64,000 nucleotides of DNA from Spirosoma rhododendri (GTDB taxonomy: Bacteria > Bacteroidota > Bacteroidia > Cytophagales > Spirosomataceae): contig NZ_CP051677.1 in assembly GCF_012849055.1 (NCBI RefSeq), positions 744,001 to 808,000 on the forward strand, given 5' to 3'. The notes beneath the pieces are model-generated. The model had not been told where the DNA came from, searched no databases, and saw nothing but the letters and a program-made list of their open reading frames with translations. Positions 42,766-50,896 of this stretch are shown here, piece after piece; position 1 is the first letter of the stretch, and each line of letters starts with the position of its first letter. Both the position numbers and the translations under genes were made by a program.

Positions 42766-44553
42766 ATGAAGTCCTTCTACTTTTTGTTGTTGAGTATGGC
42801 TTATAGTTCCCTGCAAGCGCAGACTAACTACGTGGTTAATATGGCCAATGCCTCGTCACCCGGTCAAAATAATACGTTGATAGGCCCCAGAGCTGGCACC
42901 GCCATCACTAGTGGTAGTCAAAATAGCTTTGTAGGCGTTGATGCAGGGGCCAACAATACTATTGGTGTCAACAACAGTTTCGTGGGCATCAGTGCCGGCT
43001 CCAATAATAACGTTGGTAGCTACAATAACTTTATAGGAAGCTTTGCAGGAGCCGGTAACACTACGGGTAATTTCAACGTTTTTCTGGGTAGCAATGCTGG
43101 CTATCGTAATACGACAGGTGACAATAATAGTTTTGTGGGATATGGGTCGGGATATAGCAATACCGTTGGTACCCAAAATAGTTTTGTGGGCTTTCAGACA
43201 GGTTTTGGCAATACAACTGGTGGTGGTAATAGTTTTCTAGGCTTCTACGCAGGGCGCGGCAACACTACTGGACAAAACAACAGCTTCGTAGGCGCTTACG
43301 CGGGGGCAAGTAACAACAATGGTTCTTTCAACAGCTTCGTAGGTCACAATGCTGGATATAGGAATGCGGACGGTAATAACAACAGTTTCATTGGCACCCA
43401 AGCGGGATACAGCAATACCACCGGTAGCAACAATAGCTTCCTAGGATACAGTGCCGGATACAATAATACCACCGGTAGTTCCAACACATTTGTCGGAACT
43501 TATGCAGGCGCAATCAACTCAACTGGTAACTACAACAGTTTTGTTGGCTATGGAGCAGGTAACAACAATGCTTCTGGTAGTCAGAATAGCTTTATGGGCT
43601 ATAATGTGGGATCCCTCAACACTACCGGTAGCGCCAATAGTTTTGTCGGCTATTATGCTGGATTGAACAATACTACCGGCAGTAACAATACCTTCATGGG
43701 TACAGGTGCAGGTCTTAGCAACTCCGCTGGCATGTATAACAGTTATTCTGGTAGTGGCGCAGGGTACAACAATCAGACCGGTTCACAGAATACAATCGCA
43801 GGTTATCAGGCTGGGTACAACCTCACTAGTTCTGCCAACACACTAGTGGGTTATAACGCTGGCTACAATACGACCAGCGGTGCTAACAACACTTTTTTCG
43901 GCTTCCAAGCGGGTTACAATGTAACGACCGGTAGCAACAATATCATCGTTGGGCCAATGTCCGGCACGGCCATTACCGACGGGAGCGACAACGTGCTGAT
44001 GGGCTACAATAGCCAAGCGGAGGACGGGCTGCACAATGCCACGGCGATCGGAGCGGAGTCGCGGGTGGCGGTTAGCAATGCGCTGATTCTGGGCAACGGG
44101 GCTAACGTGGGGATCGGTACGTCGGCTCCAGCGACCCGGCTGGAAGTGGTTAGCCCACAGGCCGATCAGAGCGGGTTGCGGCTGACGAGCCTGACCACGA
44201 ATAGTCCGTCGGTGCTGGCTACCGACCAGTTTCTGACGGTCAATCCGCAGGGCGATGTAGTTAAGGCCCGCTACCAGTTGCGCATCAGCGACGTTAGTCA
44301 GTGGAGCGACAAAGTGTTCAGCCCAACTTATCAACTTCGGCCACTGAGTCAGGTGGCGAGCTACGTGCGTGAGCAGGGGCATCTACCGGGCGTTCCTTCG
44401 GCCGAGCAAGTCAAGAAGGAGGGCGTCGATCTGGTGAAGATGAATAGTCTGCTGCTGGAAAAAGTCGAGGAGTTGACGCTTTATAGTATTAGCCAGCAGG
44501 AGCGTATCGACAAACTGGAACGGATGCTGGTCGAATTGCTGCAAAAGAAATAA
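42766..44553 (+). CDS. Secreted protein with ~23 seventeen-residue N-S-F-V-G repeats and a coiled-coil end
   Basis: 595 residues with a signal peptide (Y-F-L-L-L-S-M-A-Y-S-S-L-Q-A-Q). Residues 36 to about 424 are some 23 units of 17 residues with the consensus N-S-F-V-G-x-x-A-G-x-x-N-T-T-G-S-x; two units are 16 long. Units 1 and 22 share G-T-A-I-T and may act as caps. Then come a YadA-head-like stretch (A-I-G-A-E-S-R, L-G-N-G-A-N-V-G-I-G-T) and a conserved Bacteroidota C terminus with W-S-D-K-V-F, Y-V-R-E-Q-G-H-L-P-G-V-P and a final coiled coil. It looks like a repetitive beta-roll surface fibre; function unknown. DNA before about 43980 is much A+T-richer than after. Confidence 0.8.
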   Translation: MKSFYFLLLSMAYSSLQAQTNYVVNMANASSPGQNNTLIGPRAGTAITSGSQNSFVGVDAGANNTIGVNNSFVGISAGSNNNVGSYNNFIGSFAGAGNTTGNFNVFLGSNAGYRNTTGDNNSFVGYGSGYSNTVGTQNSFVGFQTGFGNTTGGGNSFLGFYAGRGNTTGQNNSFVGAYAGASNNNGSFNSFVGHNAGYRNADGNNNSFIGTQAGYSNTTGSNNSFLGYSAGYNNTTGSSNTFVGTYAGAINSTGNYNSFVGYGAGNNNASGSQNSFMGYNVGSLNTTGSANSFVGYYAGLNNTTGSNNTFMGTGAGLSNSAGMYNSYSGSGAGYNNQTGSQNTIAGYQAGYNLTSSANTLVGYNAGYNTTSGANNTFFGFQAGYNVTTGSNNIIVGPMSGTAITDGSDNVLMGYNSQAEDGLHNATAIGAESRVAVSNALILGNGANVGIGTSAPATRLEVVSPQADQSGLRLTSLTTNSPSVLATDQFLTVNPQGDVVKARYQLRISDVSQWSDKVFSPTYQLRPLSQVASYVREQGHLPGVPSAEQVKKEGVDLVKMNSLLLEKVEELTLYSISQQERIDKLERMLVELLQKK

Positions 44554-44593
44554 AGTAGACGTGCAGCCATTCGAATGGCTGCACGTCTACTTT
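44552..44593. terminator. Perfect 42-base palindrome, terminator-like
   Basis: AAAGTAGACGTGCAGCCATTC followed by its exact complement, centred on TTCGAA, beginning inside the stop codon of the repeat-protein gene. There is no loop beyond the central bases. Confidence 0.8.
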
Positions 44594-44629
44594 ATTAGCC
44601 CCGCAAGTAGCAACATCAACTCGTCTGGT

Positions 44630-44679
44630 TATAGACCTAAAAAGCCGCCTGGACTACCAGGCGGCTTTTTAGGTCTATA
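44630..44679. terminator. Bidirectional terminator with a 23-bp perfect stem
   Basis: TATAGACCTAAAAAGCCGCCTGG, loop ACTA, then the full complement. A and T runs on the two sides allow termination in both directions, fitting its place between a + strand and a - strand gene. Confidence 0.88.
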
Positions 44680-44827
44680 GCTACTGCTACTGTCTGAGTA
44701 CCATAGTTCGATATGGTGCGATCAGGCTACTACGGCTTTGCAGTTCACGCAATATCCCTGTTGCCACGTTACCGTTGCTTTGAGAAGAAGCCTGATTCCC
44801 CTTTCCTACCGTAACGAGGGAATACGC

Positions 44828-45180
44828 TCACTCTTTGGAATTCCGGCGCCGACGTGGTTGGGCTGCCTGAATAGCCGCCCATGCCTGCGTTTTCAGACGA
44901 TGGTGAAGCGCTTTATCACGAGGTATAAACGTCTGGCTACGCAATTGGCCCTCTGTCACTTTGATCTGCCAGTAATCCGAATCGCTGGTGTCGGGAATTT
45001 CTGTGTATTGCTTCATGAAGAGTAGACGCAGTTCAATGAGTAAAGTTGATAACGCGTCTTCTATTGAACCCCAGCAGACGCCATTTCGTTTAATCGGCTC
45101 GTAACCTCACCAAAATAAACCCGCCTAAACGGGTAGATCATTAAAAGCCAAGGCTCATTTGCTAAGGTCTGTTTACTCAT
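44828..45180 (-). pseudogene. Small unknown protein gene with a likely one-base frameshift
   Basis: A reading from the ATG at 45180 (M-S-K-Q-T-L-A-N-E-P-W-L-L-M-I-Y-P-F) stops after 39 codons. The adjacent frame carries on G-S-I-E-D-A-L-S-T-L-L-I-E-L-R-L-L-F-M-K-Q-Y-T-E-I-P-D to 44828. Adding one base to the four-C run at 45069-45072 joins them into about 117 residues with sound composition and a basic tail (R-R-R-R-N-S-K). I do not recognise the family. If the frames are really separate, a 62-residue gene could start at 45016. Confidence 0.45.
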
Positions 45181-45317
45181 AGCTGGTGATTGAATACCGT
45201 CCTGTAGCGTTGTACTACCTGTTTTTACCTGACAATTCGGTTTTGAAGCGCGTCATTGTCAGGCTGCTGTCAGCAAATATATCGCATTCAGGGTAATCTT
45301 TTGGCGTGTAAACCAGT

Positions 45318-45605
45318 TTAGTATATACACCCGACCGGCGGCATACTGACTAACGGTTCATCGGTCGACCACACTTCCAGTTGATCCCGGCTGACAATCC
45401 ACCTCGCTCGCCGGTTTCCCCACAGCATAAGTGAAGCACCCACCCGCACCAAACGTTGGTTGGCTTCACCGTCCAAAACCAGATCAGCATAACTAACCAA
45501 GTCACGACCATTGGTGAGCTGATTACCGGGCCCCGCGCCGGGAAACAAACGTTTGTTCCGCGAAACACAACGCGCCCATTCGTACCACCATCGGCCAGCT
45601 ACTAC
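45318..45605 (-). other. Open frame without a clear start, possible small gene or fragment
   Basis: The frame is open for 96 codons after a TAG at 45608-45606 and reads like protein (R-W-W-Y-E-W-A-R-C-V, N-R-R-A-R-W-I-V-S-R-D-Q-L-E-V-W), but there is no ATG; the only internal start is a TTG at 45548. It may be a 5'-truncated or frameshifted gene. No family recognised. Confidence 0.35.
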
Positions 45606-45700
45606 CTATAGTTGGCGACCAGCGCCCCCTCCCCTGTTCAGTAGCTGGTTCCGCTTCCCCAACCAGCTTTCCTCCAATTCGCCTGTAAACCCCTCACTCA

Positions 45701-45931
45701 ATGCACCAGTCCGTCATTCAGGTCAAAACAACTATTCAGGCGTTCCTGTCCGCTTTACTTGATCAGTATGAACTGGTCATCAGCCCGGTTTTTCGTCCGT
45801 TACTACGGACATCTCAGCCCCGTCCGGGGCTACTTATGCAGCGGGTACGTCTTTTCTCGCGAGCCGGTCAGCCCGCGCCATGCCCGGTGCTGCCGTCAGC
45901 CACAATCTACCCCGACCGGGCCATCCAATAG
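45701..45931 (+). CDS. Small hypothetical protein
   Basis: 76 residues (M-H-Q-S-V-I-Q-V-K-T-T-I-Q-A-F-L, ending Y-P-D-R-A-I-Q) with codon use similar to real genes nearby. No motif, signal or neighbour link was found. It may be genuine but could be a chance frame. Confidence 0.3.
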   Translation: MHQSVIQVKTTIQAFLSALLDQYELVISPVFRPLLRTSQPRPGLLMQRVRLFSRAGQPAPCPVLPSATIYPDRAIQ

Positions 45932-45979
45932 CTTCGCAGCCTCCCATTGTTCTTGATTACCTTTCTCTGTATACAACAT

Positions 45980-46444
45980 ATGCCCATTGACCCACAACCG
46001 GCGGCTGACGATCTGACAGCCATTGATACCCTGTTTCGTTCGCCAGCGCTTGCCGCTGATGCTACCGATGACCAGGGCTGGCGCACCGCATTTGCCGAAT
46101 TGATTGGCCGGGTCGACACGCTGCTGACCCAGGTTGAAGCACGGGGGTATCGAGTCGACTTTATGCGGGGTGTCGGGGTGAACGGCAAAATTCAGGACAT
46201 TACATCACTCGTACACTGGATGAATCGGCACCTGCCTGACGTAGCCGCCGACCGGCCGGGCCAATGGCCACAGAATCGACTAAACCGGTATGCCAACGAA
46301 GGCTGGGGTCGATTTGCCAACGGCTGTTCCTTCGCTAATGAATTCGATGGAGACGTCGCGTTCTTCATCGACGATCAGCGTATTTATCTTCACAATCAGT
46401 TGCATCGGGCCGTCGATCAGGCGAGGCTATTGCTGGCGATCTGA
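45980..46444 (+). CDS. Hypothetical protein of 154 residues
   Basis: Starts at the ATG at 45980 (M-P-I-D-P-Q-P-A-A-D-D); an upstream start at 45947 would add an unlikely stretch. Composition is normal, mostly helical, with Y-A-N-E-G-W-G-R-F-A-N-G-C-S-F-A-N-E and F-F-I-D-D-Q-R-I-Y-L as its most distinctive parts. No signal peptide or membrane segment. It lies 130 bases before the desaturase. Family not recognised. Confidence 0.6.
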   Translation: MPIDPQPAADDLTAIDTLFRSPALAADATDDQGWRTAFAELIGRVDTLLTQVEARGYRVDFMRGVGVNGKIQDITSLVHWMNRHLPDVAADRPGQWPQNRLNRYANEGWGRFANGCSFANEFDGDVAFFIDDQRIYLHNQLHRAVDQARLLLAI

Positions 46445-46574
46445 CTGTCAGTGGTTGTTTTACCGACCAGACGAGCTACTTTTAGCAACGTTTACGCTCC
46501 GCAACTTTCTGTTACTTAACTTAATCAGGCTGCGTCTGCCCAGACTCCGCCGTCCGTCTCTCACTTAGTTCTTT

Positions 46575-47609
46575 ATGCCATTTATCGACAATGTACTGCA
46601 AGAGCCTTCCTACGGCTGGCGCACCCCCACCGGCGACTTAGTCGTTCCTACCCATCGACAGCTGTTTCAGGAAGCGCTCAGGCGGGTAAATATCCTCACC
46701 ACCCGTAAAAACTGGATTCCGGCCATTAGTTGGCTCATGATTCTTTGTTTACTGCCCTTCGCTATCATTGCGTTCACCCGGTATTTTTCGTTTTCACTGC
46801 TTGGTATTGGCATCCTGTACGGGATGGTGATTATGAGTACGCACGCTACGATCTGGTTTCACCGCTACGGCACGCACAAAGCGTACACATTCAGTCATCC
46901 GATCTGGCGATTCATTACCCAGAATCTGGTGCTCAAGACGTTTCCCGAAGAGATTTACGTGGTGTCGCACCACGTTCACCACGCCAAGTCAGATCAGCCG
47001 GGCGACCCCTACAACGCCCGTGGGGGGCTGCTGTATTGCCTGCTTTCGGATGTTAACCACCAACCCATTGCCAAGAATCTGTCGGAAACGGACTACGGTC
47101 GTGTCGCTGGTTTTCTGGCGCATACCGGCATCCGTATCAACAGTTACGCCGACTACCTGCGCTGGGGATCGGTTGGGTCACCGCTCTACACGGTTGGGCT
47201 GTGGCTGATGAACTGGGGGTTTTGGTACACCGTCTTCTTCCTGATCGGGGGCCCCGGTCTGGCCTGCGCGCTGTTTACGGGCGCACTGTTCTGGTTCGTA
47301 ATCGTGCGGGCGTTCAACTATACCGGACATGGTAAAGGGGAAGAACAGCACGTCGACGGGGTGGATTTCGACCGCCGGAATTTGTCGATCAACCAATGGC
47401 GTCCCGGCCTGTTCGCTGGCGAATGGCACAACAATCACCACCTGTATCCCAGCAGTGCCCGCGCTGGTTTTCTGCCCTTTCAGCTTGATCTGGCCTGGGT
47501 GTATATCTACGGGTTATACAAAGTCGGAATGGTGTCTTCGTACCGCGACAGCAAACCCGATTTCATCAAAAGATACGTCACCGCTGCCGATAGTCAGCCC
47601 CGCGTCTAA
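46575..47609 (+). CDS. Membrane fatty acid desaturase (acyl-CoA/acyl-lipid type)
   Basis: 344 residues with four hydrophobic segments and the three histidine boxes of the membrane desaturases: H-R-Y-G-T-H at 96-101, H-H-V-H-H at 132-136 and H-N-N-H-H near residue 285. These bind the di-iron centre that inserts a double bond into fatty acyl chains, adjusting membrane fluidity. The spacing fits delta-9 enzymes. It is monocistronic with its own terminator. Confidence 0.9.
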   Translation: MPFIDNVLQEPSYGWRTPTGDLVVPTHRQLFQEALRRVNILTTRKNWIPAISWLMILCLLPFAIIAFTRYFSFSLLGIGILYGMVIMSTHATIWFHRYGTHKAYTFSHPIWRFITQNLVLKTFPEEIYVVSHHVHHAKSDQPGDPYNARGGLLYCLLSDVNHQPIAKNLSETDYGRVAGFLAHTGIRINSYADYLRWGSVGSPLYTVGLWLMNWGFWYTVFFLIGGPGLACALFTGALFWFVIVRAFNYTGHGKGEEQHVDGVDFDRRNLSINQWRPGLFAGEWHNNHHLYPSSARAGFLPFQLDLAWVYIYGLYKVGMVSSYRDSKPDFIKRYVTAADSQPRV

Positions 47610-47660
47610 GTGTTGGTAATCACGGTCAGTAGCACCAGATTCCCTGTAAACTATTTTGAC

Positions 47661-47694
47661 AAACCCCGCTCAGCATCGGTCTGAGCGGGGTTTT
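47661..47694 (+). terminator. Intrinsic terminator of the desaturase gene
   Basis: AACCCCGCTCAG and CTGAGCGGGGTT form a 12-bp stem around a seven-base loop, followed by TT. Confidence 0.88.
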
Positions 47695-47767
47695 GCGATT
47701 TATCCCCATTCCATCACTTTTTGCTTTCCTAAAAGTATAGTTACCCCATAATACAAGTTGATTTTTG

Positions 47768-47775
47768 TACTTTTG
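47768..47775 (+). promoter_or_regulatory. Bacteroidota -7 promoter element TACTTTTG (susC-like operon)
   Basis: An exact TAnnTTTG match 70 bases before the SusC-like start, in an A+T-rich stretch. The -33 region is weak. Confidence 0.55.
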
Positions 47776-47800
47776 AAACCTTTTTCTTAATCGACGGGGG

Positions 47801-47830
47801 ACGAAGCCGATTGGCTTCGTTTGTTTTTTC
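47801..47830 (+). promoter_or_regulatory. Leader hairpin plus U-tract, possible attenuator before the SusC-like gene
   Basis: ACGAAGCC, loop GATT, GGCTTCGT, then TTGTTTTTT: the form of an intrinsic terminator, placed between the predicted promoter and the start codon at 47846. It could make expression depend on antitermination or an antisense RNA. Confidence 0.5.
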
Positions 47831-47845
47831 ATCAACAATAAACCT

Positions 47846-50800
47846 ATGAAACAACAGTATAAAGGCTCCCACAGGCGGATCGGCGTGTGGCGAATGAGCC
47901 TGGTTTGGGTATTGGTGCTACAGCTTGCCACGCTGGCAGCTATGGCACAGGGAATTACCGTTTCGGGTACGGTGCGCGAAACGGATGGCTCAGCACTGCC
48001 GGGCGTAACGGTGCAGATTCAGGGCACCACCCGCGGAGCGCAGACCGCCGTCGACGGGGGGTACCAACTGACCAACGTGCCGACCTCGGCAACGCTGGTT
48101 TTCAGCTTCATCGGCAAAACGTCGCAGAGCGTGGCGGTCGGCAATCGCAGTACGGTCGACGTTACGCTGGCCGACGACACCAAGTCGCTTCAGGAAGTAG
48201 TGGTGGTTGGTTACGGGTCGCAACGTCGACAGGACGTGACGGGGGCCATTGCCAGCATTTCGTCCAACGATTTTCAGAAGGGCAACATCGTCAACCCGGA
48301 GCAGCTGCTGGCGGGTAAGCTGGCGGGGGTCAGCATCACGCCCCCCAGCGGACAGCCCGGCGGGGGCAGTCAGATCCGAATTCGGGGTGGCTCGTCACTC
48401 AACGCCAGCAACGACCCGCTGTACGTAATCGACGGGGTGCCGCTCGACAACAACGGGGTATCGGGAGCCGCCAACGCGCTGAGTTTCATTAATCCGCAGG
48501 ATATCGAAACGTTTACGGTGCTGAAAGATGCCAGTGCTGCGGCTATCTACGGGGCGCGGGCCGCCAACGGCGTCATTCTGATTACGACCAAAAAAGGACG
48601 ACAGGGCGACCAGTTTCACCTGAACGTCAATGCGCTGGGATCGCTGTCGGTTAATTCGAAGCTGGTACCGGTGCTGTCGGCCGATCAGTTCCGCGATCTG
48701 GTTACCAACAACACGACGCTGGCGGCAACGCCGGAGCAGAAAGCCCTGCTGGGGACGGCCAACACCAACTGGCAGAAGGAGATTTACCGCCCGGCCGTCA
48801 GCGGTCAGATCGATATGAGCGGAACGGGTTCGTTTAAAAACGTGCCGTACCGGGTATCGCTGGGGTATCTGAACCAGAACGGGGTGCTCAAAACGTCGAA
48901 CTTCGACCGGTATTCGGGCGCTATCGGCCTGTCGCCCAAGTTCTTCAACAATGACCTGTCGGTCGATATCAACCTGAAAGGCACGATCATCAAGAACCGA
49001 TTCGCCAATCAGGGCGCTATCGGCGCGGCCATTTCCTTCGACCCGACGCAGCCCGTTTATCAGGAAGGGTCGCCCTACGGCGGCTTCTTCGAGTGGGTGA
49101 CGCGTAACGCCGACGGCACCTCAGTCATCAACACACAAGCGACGCGCAACCCGGTAGGCCTGCTGATGCAAACCAACGACCACAACACGGTGCGCCGTTC
49201 GTTTGGTAACGCCGTATTCAACTACCGGCTTCCCTTCCTGCGCGACCTGCGGGCCAACCTGAACCTGGGTTACGATCTGTCGTCGACAACGGGGCAGAGC
49301 GTGGTACCGGCCGCAGCAGCAGCGTCGTTCAATCAGGGCGGTAGCATCACGCAGTATTCGCAGACGCGCAATAACAAGACGCTGGAATTTTACCTCAACT
49401 ACGTCCGCGATCTAAAGAAAATCAGCAGTCGGCTCGACGTAACGGCGGGGTATTCGTACCAGGATTTCATCCGGGATGAACCCTCGTACGCGAGCTTGCG
49501 GGCCGAACCCCGCCCGGTCAATGGCGTACTGACCGATACGGTTAGTGCCGCCGGTACGCCGTTCCGTACGCAGTATACGCTACTGGCGTTTTTTGGCCGG
49601 GTCAACTACACCTTCAAAGATCGCTACGTGCTGACGGCCACCGTGCGGGAAGATGCCACTTCGCGCTTCGCGCCCAACGTCCGCTGGGGAACGTTTCCGT
49701 CGCTGGCCTTCGCCTGGAACATCAAGGAAGAGTCGTTTTTGAAGAATTCGAAAGCGTTCACGCTGCTCAAATTCCGGGCGGGCTACGGCATTACCGGGCA
49801 GCAGGATTTGCCCACAGGCCTGAGCGACTACCCCTACCTGCCGCGCTACACGCTCAGCGACCTGACGGCGCAGTATCCGCTCGGCGGGTCTTACTACCGC
49901 ACGCTGCGGGCCGAAGGATACGACGCCAACATCAAGTGGGAACAGACCGAAGCCATCAACGCGGGGCTTGACTTCGGCTTCTTCGACGGTCGGCTGACGG
50001 GTAGCCTGGATTTGTACCAGAAAAACACGAGCAACCTGCTGGCGACGATTCCCGTACCGGCCGGGTCGAACCTGACAAACCAGATTCTGACCAACGTGGG
50101 TAATCTGACCAATAAGGGCGTCGAGTTTCAGATTACGGGGACGCCCTACCGGCGCGAAGGCGTAAACCTCGACCTCGGCTTCAACATCACCTACAACCAG
50201 AACCGCATCACCAACCTGTCGAAAGTACCGACGCCGAACGATCCGGGTATTCTGGTCGGAACCATCTCGGGCGGTACGGGCAACACGGTGCAGATTCAGA
50301 CGGTGGGTTACCCGACCAACACGTTCTACCTGCTTCGGCAGGTGTACAACGCTCAGGGGCAGCCGGTGGAAGGGCTGTACGAAGACCGCAACGCCGACGG
50401 ACGCATCACGATTGATGACCGCTACCGCTCGTATACGGCCAACCCGAAAGTGCTGCTGGGCTTCACGACCCAACTGACACTGCGGAAACTGACGGCCAGT
50501 TTTGTGCTGCGGGGCAACTTCGGCAACTACCTCTATAACAACGCCCGGTCGAACAACGGAGCCTACCGCAACTTTACCAACGCGCTGGGCTTCCTGGGCA
50601 ACGGGGTGACGAACGTGCTGACGACCAACTTCGTCAACAACCAGTACTTCTCGGATTACTACCTCGAAAACGCGGGCTTTCTGCGGCTCGACAACCTCAA
50701 CGTCGCCTACGATTTCGGTAAGATCATCGCCAACCGCTACCCGCTGCGGGCCAGCCTGACGGGCCAAAACCTGTTTGTGCTGACGAAGTACACGGGCCTC

Positions 50801-50884
50801 GACCCGGAAATCGCGGGCGGTATCGACAACAATTTCTACCCCCGGCCGCGCATCGTGTCGCTGGGCGTTAACCTGAGCTTCTAA
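47846..50884 (+). CDS. SusC/RagA-family TonB-linked outer membrane transporter
   Basis: 1012 residues. Signal peptide ending A-M-A-Q, a carboxypeptidase-like CNA-B domain (G-T-V-R-E-T-D-G-S-A-L-P-G-V-T-V), a TonB-box region (L-Q-E-V-V-V-V-G-Y-G), a plug with N-P-E-Q-L-L-A-G-K-L-A-G-V and I-R-I-R-G-G-S-S-L, and a 22-strand barrel ending L-G-V-N-L-S-F. It moves glycans across the outer membrane with its SusD partner, using energy from TonB. SusD follows after 12 bases. The substrate is not readable from sequence, though the SusE partner points to starch or alpha-glucan. Confidence 0.95.
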   Translation: MKQQYKGSHRRIGVWRMSLVWVLVLQLATLAAMAQGITVSGTVRETDGSALPGVTVQIQGTTRGAQTAVDGGYQLTNVPTSATLVFSFIGKTSQSVAVGNRSTVDVTLADDTKSLQEVVVVGYGSQRRQDVTGAIASISSNDFQKGNIVNPEQLLAGKLAGVSITPPSGQPGGGSQIRIRGGSSLNASNDPLYVIDGVPLDNNGVSGAANALSFINPQDIETFTVLKDASAAAIYGARAANGVILITTKKGRQGDQFHLNVNALGSLSVNSKLVPVLSADQFRDLVTNNTTLAATPEQKALLGTANTNWQKEIYRPAVSGQIDMSGTGSFKNVPYRVSLGYLNQNGVLKTSNFDRYSGAIGLSPKFFNNDLSVDINLKGTIIKNRFANQGAIGAAISFDPTQPVYQEGSPYGGFFEWVTRNADGTSVINTQATRNPVGLLMQTNDHNTVRRSFGNAVFNYRLPFLRDLRANLNLGYDLSSTTGQSVVPAAAAASFNQGGSITQYSQTRNNKTLEFYLNYVRDLKKISSRLDVTAGYSYQDFIRDEPSYASLRAEPRPVNGVLTDTVSAAGTPFRTQYTLLAFFGRVNYTFKDRYVLTATVREDATSRFAPNVRWGTFPSLAFAWNIKEESFLKNSKAFTLLKFRAGYGITGQQDLPTGLSDYPYLPRYTLSDLTAQYPLGGSYYRTLRAEGYDANIKWEQTEAINAGLDFGFFDGRLTGSLDLYQKNTSNLLATIPVPAGSNLTNQILTNVGNLTNKGVEFQITGTPYRREGVNLDLGFNITYNQNRITNLSKVPTPNDPGILVGTISGGTGNTVQIQTVGYPTNTFYLLRQVYNAQGQPVEGLYEDRNADGRITIDDRYRSYTANPKVLLGFTTQLTLRKLTASFVLRGNFGNYLYNNARSNNGAYRNFTNALGFLGNGVTNVLTTNFVNNQYFSDYYLENAGFLRLDNLNVAYDFGKIIANRYPLRASLTGQNLFVLTKYTGLDPEIAGGIDNNFYPRPRIVSLGVNLSF

Positions 50885-50896
50885 TCATCAACGATC

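Noticed and set aside
42766..44000. CRISPR array
   Set aside because: The 51-base periodicity is a coding repeat in one open frame with degenerate units and no spacers.
49580..50767. A 395-codon frame antisense to the SusC-like gene
   Set aside because: A by-product of the biased codon use of the SusC gene, whose barrel sequence is clear.
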